Made by a program: the position numbers and the translations under genes
The notes under the pieces: generated by a model
What the model saw: the letters and a program-made list of their open reading frames with translations, nothing else
The model's database searches: none
Told to the model about the DNA's origin: nothing
Assembly (NCBI GenBank): GCA_001632435.1
Contig: KV424095.1
Coordinates: 1 to 56,167, forward strand
Direction: 5' to 3'
Origin: Calocera cornea HHB12733
Taxonomy: Eukaryota; Basidiomycota; Dacrymycetes; Dacrymycetales; Dacrymycetaceae
DNA length: 56,167 bases
In this document: positions 1 to 12,232 of the stretch, one piece after another
Position numbering within the stretch: the stretch's first letter is position 1
Layout of the letters: each line of letters starts with the position of its first letter

Positions 1-189
1 CAAGGAGGAGGAGGAGAAGTATTCAGGTTGGGGACCCTGGCGGGCCAGAAGAGCGAGCTACATGGGCTCATGGTGGTTCCTGAGCGGCGGTGTAGGAGCG
101 TGGTTCCCTGCATCAGGGTCTCCTGCTTCGGCACTGCCTGTCAGTGCGGTTGGAGTCCCTTCAACCGGCAACCTACCGGTCGGCCCATA

Positions 190-198
190 CATATAAAC
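190..198 (+). promoter_or_regulatory. TATA-like element upstream of first coiled-coil gene
   Basis: The sequence catataaac lies about 85 bp upstream of the ATG at 281. This is a reasonable TATA position for a fungal gene with a short leader. The rest of 1-280 shows no coding signal I trust. Confidence 0.4.
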
Positions 199-280
199 CT
201 CGGCCAGGGCGCGCCGCTCGCCCCCACACCCACGGACAAGCCCTATCCGCACCCTCCACCAGCCAGTTCGGCCCAGCTGC

Positions 281-2046
281 ATGTCCGCACCACCCAATGC
301 AGAAGTTATCGCCGCCCGCGCAGACGAGGTGTGCACACTTCTCAGAATGACATGGCCCTTAGACTGAACAAGTGCTAGCACCAAGAGATACTCGATGAGC
401 TCACGGGCCTGGAATACGCACCCTCGGCGCTCAGGGACAACGAGTCGGCCATAGCCAGCCTCACCAAGCGCATCAACGATGCCAACGCTCAGATTGCCAT
501 CCTGCACAAAAAGACGTGCGTGCGCCTCTTACCGCCTCGGCGTTGCTGTGCCGAGGTCTTGCGCCGCCTGATGCTGACACCGCTTGCAGTAAGAATGAGC
601 ACAAGGACTTTGCCAAACTGCAGAATAGCGCGGGGAGGAGGCTGTGGGTGAAGATCAAGCATGGCGGGAAGAAGGACGCCGTGGAGCACAAGCTAGAGAA
701 GGAGGAGCGCGAGTTCTTGGTGGCGCTCGAGCAGGAGCAGAATGCCGAGGAGACTAGGACGGGCTTGGAGAAGGAGAGGGATAGCTTGCAGGCTCAGGTG
801 CGTTCGATCCGTCGGACGTGAGATATGTGCTGATTGGGCGCAGAACCCGGAACTGCAGCAGAAGGCTGCAAGGCATCAGCAGCTAAGGACGCGACTAGAT
901 CTCCTTTACCGCAGCGTGTTCGAGGGGTTCACGCCTGACTACCCCTATGAGGACGAGGCTGAGGAGATGGTGCGCCAGGCGGAAGACGCTAATTCGAACG
1001 TGAGTCATCCCTTCTCACTGGCTGCTTGCCACTCACAACCTGCAGTTCCAAACGATCGTGAACCGTGAGTCACAAACGATCACGCTGCTCGCCAACGCCC
1101 GCACATGCCTAAACAACTGCGTCAACCTGCTGTTCCAGGCCCAGGGCTGGAACTATAACGACATGTTCGGCGGCGGACTGTTCTCGGACCTGTTCGAGAA
1201 CAACGCGCTGATCGACGCCAAGGCGTACGCGTGCAGGGCGCAGGCGCTCGTGCAGGAGGCGAAGAAGAAGCAGCCGCTCGTGGCGGATATCAACTTTGTC
1301 GACGTCGCCCAGCTCGATTTCCTGGTCAACATCGTATTCGATAACGTCTTCACTGATATCATGTTTGCTCGTAAGTCCCACATTGTGGCACTTGGACGTT
1401 CTTTAATGCAGGACGGGTAGAACGGATCCAAGACTCGCTCCGCTCTGTCAACCTCGGCCTCCAGAAGGTGCAGACGGACCTAGCGCAAGCGAATGCCCGC
1501 CTGGCAAACGCAAACTCCAGTGTGCGCTCCGCAGTCGCGGCGCTCACGCAGCGCCGGCGGGAACTAGAAGACATCCGCCGCACGATCCTCCAGTCGCTGC
1601 ACAACCATCAGCCGGTGCCAGAGATATATACAGAGGCTGCACCACCGACGAGCGCAGACGAGCAGCTCCCCGCGTACGAGCGCGTCGAGGGACCCAAGTC
1701 GAAGACGGCGGCCAGGAGCGCCGCCTCCACCGGTGCTACACTCTCCCCTGGCTCTGTCTACTCACCAACCCCTACCGCCACGCTAGGGACGACCTCCCGC
1801 CCCGGCTCGCGCCCCAACTCCCGCCCTACAACCCCGCAAAGCAGGCCTATGACGCCCAACGCGCTCTACCCACAGGACCCGTACGCCAGCGCGCTCCTCG
1901 CCCGCTCTAATAGGGACCAGGGGGAGATGAGCCGCCCCGGGACCCCTGGGACGCCAGGGGCGGACCGGAGTGTGAGCCAGCTGATTAGGGAGAGGAGGGC
2001 GAACGCGGGCGTGTCGGCTATCCCGCGGGAGAGGAACGTTATTTGA
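281..2046 (+). CDS. Coiled-coil protein of unknown function, six exons, 502 aa
   Basis: Exons 281-328, 379-515, 590-797, 844-999, 1046-1370 and 1412-2046; all junctions agree in phase and give 502 residues. I do not recognise the family. The N-terminal half is charged and heptad-rich (Glu/Lys/Gln/Leu), so probably coiled coil. It is followed by a conserved region containing PYEDEAEE, LLANA and a Phe/Asp-rich stretch, then a second coiled-coil segment. The last ~140 residues are a Pro/Ser/Thr/Arg-rich disordered tail, absent from the neighbouring paralog. The start was chosen because the paralog at 2491 begins with a matching 16-codon exon followed by an intron at the same place. No signal peptide or membrane span is visible, so it is probably cytosolic. 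Function unknown; the structure suggests a scaffold or filament-associated role, which is inference. Confidence 0.75.
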
Positions 2047-2490
2047 GCCCGGAGACTGTGAGGGTGGGTGAATGCTGAATTCTAGGCTGTGAAAGGTTGA
2101 GAATATGTGAGACTAGATGATCTACTGTTCGTACGCGTGTAGCTTTAAGATTCCAAGATACCCCAGAGATGAGTATGTACCTCGGTGCAGATACATGTAT
2201 TACTCCCTAGAGAGCGCAATGCTTGGGAATTGGGCCGAAAGGAAGAGACGAATACTATTGCTAAGGGCCCGAAGAAGCACAAGGCTGGCAATCCCAAAAT
2301 TCCCAACCGCTGCACCATCATGACCTGCACAGTTTCGGGTTTGTGGACCCATTGCGCTTTTCCAGCGTCAACACGTGGAAGGCTGAAAAGCCGAGATCGT
2401 CTAGACAAGCGCTATCCCAAGCGTCACTGCGAATTCCACCCCGTCCCAACCCTGTCGGCATCTGTCACTCTCTAACCATCCACGTCCACC
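2047..2490. other. Intergenic spacer between tandem paralogs
   Basis: I see no coding exon with homology to a known family here, and no clear repeat or RNA gene. It should hold the terminator of the first coiled-coil gene and the promoter of the second. Confidence 0.5.
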
Positions 2491-3889
2491 ATGGCCCCTC
2501 TATCTCGTGCCAAAGTCATAGCTGCTCTTGCAGACGAGGTTGGTACACATCTGACAATGGATTCGTCAAAGACACTAACCTTGCCCCAGCACCAACAAAT
2601 ACTGGATGAGCTCATGGAGCTGGAGGATGCACCTACAGCCCTGAGGGATAATGAGGCGGCGATAGCCAGCCTGACTCAACGTCTTAACGATGCTGACGCC
2701 GGGGTAGGCACTGCACGAAAACAGATGTGTGTTCGCTCAAATCATCATGGGCGTTGCTGTATCGTCGGCAGGGTTGGCGGTTGCGAAGTCTGAGGATCTG
2801 ACGTGCCGCTTTTCAGTAGAAACGAATTTCTTGAGCCGATTGGGAAACGACGGCCTGCATGTCAATGATCAAGGAAGGAGGCGCAGCTGCGGTCTGGAAG
2901 AACAACACGCCGGCGGCCGTTTCAGAGGCTTGGCAACAGTGAAAGTGAGGGATGCAGGTGAGGCAAGGACTGTGCTGGAGAAAAAAAGGATCCATCTAGA
3001 GGAACAGGTCCGCTACCGGCCAGATATTTCAAACAAAGATAGCGACTGATTGCGAACAGGGCCTGGAGCTGCAGCAGAAAGTGCGCAAGCGAGAGCATCT
3101 TCGGACCAGGCTTGATCTTATGTATCGCAAATTCCAAGGTCTTACTCATAGCTATCCGTATGAGGACGAGGGAGCAGAGAGAGTCCGGCAAGCGGAGAAG
3201 ACGTATAGCAGCGTCCGTCCGTCCTTTGCCGAATTCTACTCGAACTCACAGCCCACAGTACCAATCGGACGTGAAACACGAAGTGGAGCTCATCACCATG
3301 CTCGCAAACGCCAAGGGCACCCTAACGGATTGCCTCGACCTGTTGCAGAGAACGGCATCGTGGGATTGGAGCAACATCAGCAGCTTGGCGCAGTCCTTGG
3401 TCTGGTCGGCAAGTAATGTTCTTTCTGACGTCAAGACACATGCCGCACGCGCGCAGGCGACGATGCAGAAGGCCAAAACGCTTGAGCCACTCGTTGGGGA
3501 TATCGGCGATCTCAATGTGGCGCAGCTCAAGTTCTTGCTAGACCTTCTGCTTGACAGCGCCTTCAGTGATGTGATCTGCCGTAGCCTCTGCGTTGCCAAA
3601 CGTGGACGTCGTCTGACGCAGTGCATCCACACCAGAGCGGATCCGAGACGCGTCTCGCTCCGTCAACTCCAGCCTGCAACGCGTACAGAATGATCTGGCG
3701 CAAGCGAACGCGCGGCTCGTAACTGCCAAAAGCAGGGTGCGTTCGGCAGCCGCGGTGGTCATCCAGCGTCGTCGAGGACTGGAAGATATCCGTCCTGCAA
3801 TCCTCCAGTCGGTGTATAATCGCAATCACGATACTGCACTAGTGTGCATTGGCGGGTTGCAGGCGCTTGCGCGGTTTGCCTGGCTGTGA
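2491..3889 (+). CDS. Diverged, shorter tandem paralog of the 281-2046 coiled-coil protein
   Basis: Likely exons 2491-2538, 2590-2728, 2817-3007, 3060-3212, 3259-3580 and 3636-3889 (368 aa). Exons 1, 2, 4, 5 and 6 align with the upstream gene at matching intron positions, for example HQQILDEL against HQEILDEL, and LDLMYR against LDLLYR. Exon 3 is poorly conserved and internally frame-shifted relative to the other copy. The reading frame closes only if intron 2 uses a weaker donor (GTGTTC at 2729) two bases after the homologous site at 2727. The Pro/Ser-rich C-terminal tail of the first gene is missing. It is either a functional, rapidly evolving duplicate or one starting to decay; I cannot tell which from sequence alone. 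Confidence 0.55.
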
Positions 3890-4505
3890 GCAGGGAAGGG
3901 GACACTGATGGTTTCCCTGTTCCTTCCGCTCCGGAGTTTGCGACAAGGCCGTTGCTCGTGGATATCGGTATACCCCAAGAATGACTGTGTATGCTGTCCA
4001 TTCCGTTTTCAGCTCTTTGCGATAGTGTTTGTTCCTGCGTGTGTCCAAGTGACGGTTGGCGACAGGCTCAGGGTCGGCGATCTCTGTTGGTCCCTTGTTT
4101 CCTTGTTCCCACGGGGACATGCCTCCGCCATCTGGTCCCGGGGAATGTGACATTCAACATCCAACATCCACGCCCGCACGTCATTTGCATACCCGGACGC
4201 CACTAGCGCCCACCCACCTTTTCTCTCTCCTCCCCCTACCGCCGGGAGCTGGGGAATGTTATCCCCCGGACTCCGGCTGGACCGCAATACCCTCTCTCTA
4301 CTCCGTCGACTGCAGCTGCAACAGGATACTTGAACACCGCTTCCGGCAACCGTGGTTACGTTCGAGACCCCTGCTTCTAACCGGCCTCGTGTAGCCCACG
4401 CCGCTCAGGGCACCACACAAGAATTCCCGAGTAAGCACCATCTCTTCTTTTTCAGAACAATCCCGTGGGCCAAGGGCTTATATATGCGTCTGCCAGCAGT
4501 CACCG
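3890..4505. other. Intergenic region upstream of the SRAxS-repeat protein
   Basis: No convincing gene. An open frame runs through 4352-4573 into the next gene, but I prefer the spliced start at 4506. The TATATAT-like run at about 4479 lies too close to that ATG to be a normal TATA box. Confidence 0.4.
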
Positions 4506-7500
4506 ATGGTCGAGACAGACAGCGACCCAGACGCGGGAGGACAGGACCTGGGCAGGCCGCCGTCACCTTTCTCGTTAGTCGCCTCTCCCGCCCACATATA
4601 TGCATAGTTGTACGGTTGCTGACTGGAAGCAGGATCGATCAAGCCAGGGAGGCAGAGCTGGAGATGCTGGAAGAGCAGCTGGACGAGCGGTCACTACCAG
4701 ACCCGCCTCGGTCGCTGCGCAACCAGCCGAGCAACATACGCCATGCAGCGCACAACCGGCGCAATTCTGCGCTCTCGATGCGGGACATGGAGCGGGCGGT
4801 GAACCAGTGGCAGCGGGAGGCGGCGGAGCTGCGCCAGCTGCTTGAGGACAGCGCTGAGCAGCTCCTGTCTGAGAAACAGCGCTCGGAGGAGCTCGAGGGC
4901 AAGCTGCGTGGCGCCGATGCGCGGTTCATCGCGCACGACGTGGCGCGGCAGCGGTCAGAGATGGAGAACGCTAAGCTGACCGAGGAGACGAGGCGGTACA
5001 AGCTTCAGCTCGAGGTTGCGCTGCGGGAAATCCAGACGGCGCAGACGAACATCGACAATGCCGATGCGGAGCGGGACCGGGCGGAGGAGGCGGCAGCGAG
5101 GGCGAGGGACAGGGAGCGCCAGCTCATGCAGACAATCGCCCTGCGTGATGCGAAGGAGGCGGGCTTACGGGAGGGCAGGAAGGAGGGGTTCAGGGAGGGC
5201 ATTGCGCGCGGCAGGGCAGAGGGCAAGACGGACGAGAGAGGGCGGGCGATGCGCGCGTTCGACGACTTTCTCGAGCGCACCTGGCCGGACGGCATCCCCG
5301 ACCAGATGGAGAGCCCCGCGCTCCGGTATGGAAGGCGCGACCGCGAGCCGCCGATGGACAGCATCGAGGCGCGCATGGAGCAGGCTGGCGAGTCGTCCTA
5401 CGCCATCCCGAACAGGGTGCGCGAGTCGACGATGCGCTCGCCCGTGCGCTCCCGCTCGCCTATGCCGCCGCCTCAGCCCATTCCGGTCAACCAGGACCCG
5501 CGGTACGCTCAGCAGCAACAGTATGCCCAGCAGATGCAATACCAACAGCAGCAGCAGCAGCAGCAGCCGTACACCTCCCAGGACTACGCTCCCCGCAGCC
5601 GCCGCGGCTCGTTCGCGCGCCAGGCATCGCCGGTGCCGGGGTCCCAGCTCCCCGGCCCGCCAGCGATACCGGACGTAGCGCCCTACGTGACCTCCGCGCA
5701 CATCAACCCGATGGTGACACCCTCGAACCTGCCGCAGCCGATGATGATCTCGCCCGGGCACTCGCGGCCGCATACGCCCGTCGCCAACATTCCCGACGGG
5801 TACGTCCCCGTCATCGGCCCGAACGAGAGCATCTCCCTGCCCCCGCCGCACGAGGTGCAGCCGACGCGCGGGGTGCTACCCCAGACGCAGGAGGAGGCCG
5901 ACCGGCTGGGAGAGGCGTCCTTCAGCCTCTCGCGCCAGCCGAGCAGGGTCAGCATGCGCAGCGCAGCCGGCTTTGGTGGGCAGAGGGACGTCGTGTCGCC
6001 CCAGCCGCAGCGCGTGCTCGACCCGGCCAACCTGTACGACAACCAGCCTCAGGTCATCCGCGCCCCCACCGTAGTGGACCAGGGCGAGGGCGCGCACTCG
6101 CTCCGCGATATCCGTGCCGTGTACGGGGACGGGGGCAGCGTGCGCAGCGGGGGAGGGTACGAGGGCCAAGAATCCGAATACGGCAGGAGCGTGCGCAATG
6201 TCCCCAATGGAAATGGACGGCTCTCCCGCATCTCGGAGGGCAGAGAACGCCCGGACATCTCCCCCGCTTCGGTGCGCTACGCCGCCGCGCGGGAACTGCC
6301 GGCCAGCAGGGCACCCAGTGTATCGGCTTACGGGAGCAACATGGACCGCGAACGGATGCGCTACGCCCTACGCAACAGCGACCCGGAGATCGTTGACGAG
6401 CTTATGAATAGATCGGCGGGCGGCTCAGGGGTGCGTCCAGTATATAATTATTAATAGATAATTCGCTTGCTGAGCTTGTATCTTGTCCTCTAGGGCAGCG
6501 GCAGGAGCGGCATGTCCCATGTCCGCAGGCCGAGCCAGATCGTCACTCCCGCCCCATTGGATCCATCATCCTATCCGGGCCGGTCTGCCTCGAGGGCCAG
6601 CGGGAGGTCGAGGAGCGGCAGCATCCCCCTTGGGAATGGAAACGGCGGCCCGCCGACTACGGAGCCGTGGAGGGGCCACAGGAGGCGGGGAACGAGCGTT
6701 ACAAGTGCAGCGCCGAGCATATTTGTGCAACCTCCTGTACGTTGTATGGCTTAGCCTGCGAGACACAAACGCTGACCTTTTACTGCGCAGTCTGATCCGA
6801 ACTCGCCGGCAAGGAGGCGTAGCATGATCGCACCTGATATTCCGGACATCCCCAACACGGCACCGCCCAGCCCTGCTTCTGACCGCACCGCGCGTCAAGT
6901 CGACTACTCGGGCAGCGTGCGAGCCCCCAGTCGGGCAAGTGTCAGACAGCAGGAGTACGCCCAGCCCGTGTATGATCGCCCTCCCAGTCGAGCGGTGAGC
7001 ATGGCCCCCAGCCAACGGGGCAGTGGCTACGTTGCTCCTGAACCCGTCCACGAGCGGCCTTCGAGCCGGGCTGCGAGCTTCCATGCTCCGAGTGTCAGGG
7101 AGGCTGCCTATGAAGGACCCGCGGCGACATACGATCGCTCCCCCAGTCGCGCTGCCAGCGTGAGGGACGTTGACGCACGCGACTACGCCCGACCTGCAAG
7201 CCGGGCCGCCACTGCAGTGCGTGACTTTGGCGACAACCCCTACCGGTCGGCTAGTCGTGCGGCCAGCGTGGCCCCTGCTCAGGACGATGGTTACCCCCGC
7301 GCTCCCAGCCGTGCAAGCATCGCGCGCTCTACACGGGGTGGACTCGGCGGTGGAGGTTATGCCGATCCCACCACCATTCCGCTTCCATTCTCTACGGCGC
7401 CATCATTTGCACCCCTCCCTGCAGAGAGTACGTATAGGGGTCAAGCGTCCAGATACCAAACCCCGTCAGCGGTGAACTATCCACTTCCGCCTTCCGAGGA

Positions 7501-8251
7501 TCGCACCCAGTATGGACGAACACCGGGCCGTGGATATGACGACCTGCCGAACGCGTATGATCAACCTACGATTGTCCGACCCGCTTCCCGTGCTCCGACA
7601 CAGGCCGGCAGTCAGGTCGCTAGCCCGACGCCGCCTCAGCGGCCTATGGGTCCTATGGTTGGTGGCGGTCTTGACTTGCCTGGTCGATCTGTCAGCAGGG
7701 CCCAAAGTATGCGTGCACCTGGTACCACCCAAAGCTATTATGCGCAACTTCCAGCGCTACCCATGGGAGGCGGCACCGAATGGGGCAGTCCTGAAGATAC
7801 ACCTCAACAGCGTCCGCTCAGTCGAGCTGCGAGCTATAAGCCTCCGGGTACAAGCAGGACCGCGTACCCTGCTTTGCCAGATGAGGGCGAGACCAACTGG
7901 GGTAGTCCTACTGAGACCGTCCGGGGTCGTCCTTCCAGCCGAGCGTCTTTTGTTCCACCCGGTATGGCTGCCAAGAGCCCCTACTACGACGCTGCACCGT
8001 TGTCACCTGACGAAGGTGGAGTTCGTCGGAGCAGGTCCCACGTCAGCATGCGGTCGGCTTTCCGTGACAATAATCCAGCAGCGAACGAGGTCGACATGGC
8101 GTATCTCGCAAACGGTCGTCATGAATCTGTTCTGAGAGATCCTGCGTCTATCTCCCGTCCTGCCTCAAGAGCTGCCAGTGTGAGGTCTGCGATGAGGAAG
8201 ACGCCCCGGTTCGCTGGTGTTGAAATTGAGGAAGATCGGGACCTCGTCTGA
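4506..8251 (+). CDS. Large coiled-coil and disordered protein with SRAxS repeats, 1189 aa
   Basis: Exons 4506-4573, 4633-6430, 6494-6736 and 6791-8251, all in phase. The N-terminus (MVETDSDPD) is followed by a long predicted coiled coil (about residues 25-210). Next comes a stretch of EGxxEGxxxGRxEG repeats (about 210-235), then low-complexity sequence with a Tyr/Gln-rich tract near residue 320-350. The C-terminal half is disordered and dominated by repeats of the form (P/S)SRA(A/x)S, each followed by short Val/Ala/Pro segments. Such Ser/Arg-based repeats could be phosphorylation or docking sites, which is inference. No membrane span or catalytic domain is seen. The start at 4506 is favoured over an unspliced ATG at 4352 because the intron at 4574-4632 has good donor, branch and acceptor signals. 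It is convergent with the kinase downstream. Family not recognised; possibly a cell-polarity or septum scaffold. Confidence 0.75.
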
Positions 8252-8710
8252 GTCATGTCATACTGTGCTGGAGCTTGTCGTACATATGTAACTAAACTGG
8301 AGTGTATACTGAAGGTGTAATTCACGGTACATACCTGATTTGTTGTTTGAATGGCTTAGGATGGTAGATAGGATAGAATGACATACTGGTATGGTTGTGT
8401 TATCGTGGGCAGGAGCCTCGGTCGCCGCCGACTTGTTCTTGTGTCACTGTTGCATTGCCCTGAATGTTCTATCAAAGCTACACTATTGCACTGCCGTATG
8501 GGCATGGGATTGACGTATCGTGCTTTCCAGAAGCTGTTCGTGAAGAGGGGTTACCTCCCGAAAGTTAGTATACAAGAATAATGATACAGACAATAGCTGA
8601 GTGGTTGGAGGTGATGATAGAAGAAAGCCGGTGTCGCAGAGCACTCCAAGGACGTCTACTCATACAAAGCATGCAAGAATGGAGAAACGTCAAAAGGGTT
8701 CAGGGCCACA
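8252..8710. other. Convergent 3' spacer
   Basis: This region lies between the stop codons of two convergent genes. Only short spurious open frames are present; it is expected to hold both polyadenylation regions. No repeat seen. Confidence 0.5.
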
Positions 8711-11700
8711 TTACTCGTATATGGGCATATACCCAGCATTGCCGACGAATGCTCCGAGACCAAGACCGTTGCCGGCTCCGAGTGCAGGGCTCTGCAAGCT
8801 GCCAGTTCCGCTCCATTCCGAACGAAGGCGAGCAAAGACTGCGCGAAAAGTTGCGGAGGCACCTTTCTCCAGCGTGAATGTCATCACCGTCGGCCCGTGG
8901 TAGTTCTGATTGGGATCGGGCGAAGCAGCGACGGAAGGTGTGATAGGCGTCAGGAGGGGATTGGATCCTGGCGGAGTCAGAGTATGGCCAGCACCGTTGA
9001 ACAGGATACGAAACTTGACAGCCTTGAACCACGGCGACGTCAGTGATTCCGTCGTCCAGCACTTGAGGGTCCAAGCCCCGCTGCCAGCGCATTCTTCTTC
9101 CATCATAGTATACACTTCCATGCAACGCAGCAGACGTTGACATTCGGATCGAGTGTCGATGATGCCCATAGAAGATGTTAACTGGTAGCGCTCGCCCTTG
9201 CCACGGAACAGGCTCGCAAGCCAATTCACCTTGCTTTCAGAGCCCGTCGTGGAAACGGGTGTAGGGAGCGGCGGTGACTGCGACGCTGGGAATGGATACT
9301 GTGCCGTCTGAACGGACAAGGGAGGCGAGCCGAAGCGTGATGGAGGCGGAGAGAAGAATGCGGAAGGTTGCTGATAAGGATGTTGATGGACCGGATGGAA
9401 GTGCTGCGCTGCCGGGTGCATATAAGGGGCAGTGCCGTGCACGTTGGCTAAGTTCAGTCCAGCTGGAGTCTGGTATCGCTTCTTCTGCAGCTCTGCGACC
9501 AGGCCCGCTCCAGTTCCGGAGAACGCGCCAGGCATCGCAACTTCAGACACTCGCCTGATGCTGTCATGCTGAGAGGCTGGATACCCCATACCAACACCAG
9601 TGTTGCGACGTGCCTTGGCCCGATCCTCGCTGAGCAGGCAGTCCTGATCTCCGGATGGGCGCGCGTGATTGCGAGGCTGGACGGAGTACGACAGAACCGT
9701 CATCCGTCGTTGATGACTTGAGCTCGGGCGATACTCTGGTTCGCCACGAGACTGCAGATCGGGGGTGAATGTGATATGAGCGGGCCGTGGCGACCTGACC
9801 GAGGTCGTGGGTGGTGCCTGCGGCACGGAGATAGTCTTGGTGCGCTGAGGAGGTTGAGGACACGGCGCAGCAGAACGGCGGCGATATCCTGGAGCCGTTG
9901 TACGAGGATTGATGTCGGTCGGAGGTGGTGAAACGTTGACCCAAGTGGAGTCGTTCGCGCCCATTCTTGGCGATTGGGTTACATCCTGAGTGCACTCTGC
10001 TTGCTTGCTGTCCTGAAGTGCAGTTGCGTGCTGGACAGCCTCTGTCTTTAACTTGAGGGCGCGGAAGAACTCTTGCATAGCTACATCATTCTTCGGTACA
10101 TCGGGAATTCGGAGGCCCATGACAGTGCTTGGAAACGTCGAAGGCGCAAGAGGCTGCAGCGGTGTGATCGGGTTGGACAGCCTGGTCGTCGCCGCACGCG
10201 TCGGCTTTGCCGGAGGAGTCTGCTCAGCGACCAGGCCCGTCATCATGGTTGTATCGATCGCGAACTGGAGCCCCAGCCCGATAAGCTCATCTCTAAGCGC
10301 AGCCTGCTCTTCGATATGAGGAAGCGAGAGATCCAACTGTGGTGCTGCACATTTTGGCGTGGATGACGCGCATATATCGAGGACTCGGCTAACGACCACA
10401 GCCTCACGCTCGTCCGCCGAGTCCGAGGCTACAGTGGAGGCATAGAAAGAGCCTGATAGCGCGTCAATCTTCATCGGCGAGGTAGTGGCGCAGGACAGAT
10501 GATGTGACCTCTCTGGCGTGTCAACTTCCATGGGTGTAGTCGACTGAGGTCCATGACCCGACAGCTGGGCAGTCATGTCGTCGAAGATTGGTAGGAAAGA
10601 GTGACGCGAGTCCTTCCCAGAAGTGCGAGGCCGGGATGATACAGATGGAACAGGTGGCAGCGGCATTGCGGGAGGTGGGGTCCGGGTCTTCGAAACGATC
10701 GGCACGCGATTGGCCGTCACGCCTCGATATGGCGGTGTTGGCGTCTCCTGGATAAGACGCCGAACCTCGAGGGAGCTTCTCGCACTGACCGGGTTAGGCG
10801 TTTCCTTGGTGGGCGTCGGTGTGTTGTCGCTTTGCGTGGACGAACCAGACTCGTTCGCTCGTGATCCTCCGTGAAGCACGCGCAGTCTATCTTGATACTT
10901 GCAAAGCAGCCAGTAAAAGACCTTCTCCCAATTTCCTTCATTGTCGAACAACGCCTGGAGAATCTCGTCTTCGTCGCGGTTCCGCCAGAGGGCACGTAGA
11001 CCTCTGACAATGGCAAGCTCGGAGCTCGACTTCGGAAAGATAGGGCGCGAGAGTTCGTTACGAGTCGGAGGTGTTGGCACCTCTGGAAGACTTGACATCG
11101 GTGGATTCGCTGAGATGAAGAATGGATGCTTGAAGATGTCGTCCATCTAGCCCGAGAGGTTAGTCAAGCAGCAATCCACGAGTGGAGTAGGATAGCTCAC
11201 TTTGATGCGCTTCGCAGGGTCGATCTCGATCATCCGGCGCAGAAGGTCCTGCGCTTCGTATGGAATGGTACGCGGCATGTCGAACTTGCCCTCCTTGACT
11301 TTCTTCAACAGAATACGAATATTAGGATCGTCGAACGGCAAGCGTCCCGTCATCAACGCATGGAGAATGATGCCGCATGACCAGATATCAGCCCCCGAGC
11401 CATGGTACGGCCTACCTGAGATGATCTCAGGTGCGGCATAATGCGGGCTGCCGCAGCTAGTCTCGAGCAGTCCACCATCGCGTTGAAAAGTGGCCATGCC
11501 GAAGTCTGCGATCTTGACGTTCATGTCCTGGTCCAAGAGCAGGTTCTCGGGTTTGAGATCGCGATGAGCGATGCTGAAGCGGTGGCAGTAGTTGACGCCT
11601 CGCATGATCTGGCGGAAGAAGTGCAGTGCCTCGGCGACAGGAAGACGTCCACGCAAGCATATATGATCAAAGAGCTCGCCATTCGGTACGTACTCGAGCA

Positions 11701-12232
11701 GCATGTACCTGGGGGCAAGAGGTCAGCCATATATGCGAATGTCTTGGAAGAGGAGACGTACATGTCGGCATCAGTCTCGAACACGTCGAGTAGCTTCACG
11801 AGGTGCGGATGATCGATGAGCTTCATAATGCAGATCTCACGTTCGATGGCCATCATCAGACGTTCGTCCTTCTCTGCTCCCTCCGCAATTGCAGACAGGG
11901 ACAGGCGCGACGTGAGCATAGCAGACTTGGGAACGATCTTGACGCATGCAACTTGCTGGGTGATCATATGATGAGCAAGCTTGACGCGACCTACATAACA
12001 GGGCTAGATGAGTGCATATATGGACTGCAGTGAAGCGAGGCGTACCGGAGGCGCCTTTCCCGATCATCCGTCCGAAGCGCCAGTTTCCGTATGTACTAAC
12101 GTCGGTCCGCCGCTGGATAGGGCCTCCGTTCGCTTCTTCCTCCTGCTCATAGCGCGTCTTGTGAGGGCGACGCGTCGTCTGGGTTGTGGCCGCGCCTGTG
12201 GTCGCCACAGGTGCAGGAGCGGCGGCTGGCAT
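8711..12232 (-). CDS. CAMK-like Ser/Thr protein kinase, GIN4/NIM1 (Cdr2/Hsl1) family, 1119 aa
   Basis: Exons on the minus strand, 5' to 3': 12232-12046, 11990-11762, 11708-11201 and 11146-8711, phases agreeing. The kinase domain spans about residues 50-320: glycine loop GKGASG (58-63), ATP lysine K80 in VACVK, catalytic HRDLKPEN (from 187), DFG (207-209), an activation loop with ETSCGSPHYAAPE, and a final HPFF. It is followed by a segment with LWRNRDEDEIL and WLLCKY, characteristic of the NIM1-related branch. A ~600-residue Pro/Ser/Thr-rich linker leads to a folded C-terminus (about 960-1110) whose alternating strands resemble a KA1-type membrane-binding domain. In yeasts this family acts at the bud neck or cortical nodes on septins and Swe1/Wee1 to time mitosis; a similar role is inferred here. 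Confidence 0.9.

Noticed and set aside
58..507. Minus-strand 149-aa open frame at the left edge
   Set aside because: No recognisable domain, and the opposite strand carries the paralog-supported first exons.
4352..4573. Unspliced N-terminal extension of the SRAxS-repeat protein from an ATG at 4352
   Set aside because: The spliced start at 4506 has a sensible acidic N-terminus and good intron signals. The 25-nt apparent intron near 4431 is too short for a fungal intron.
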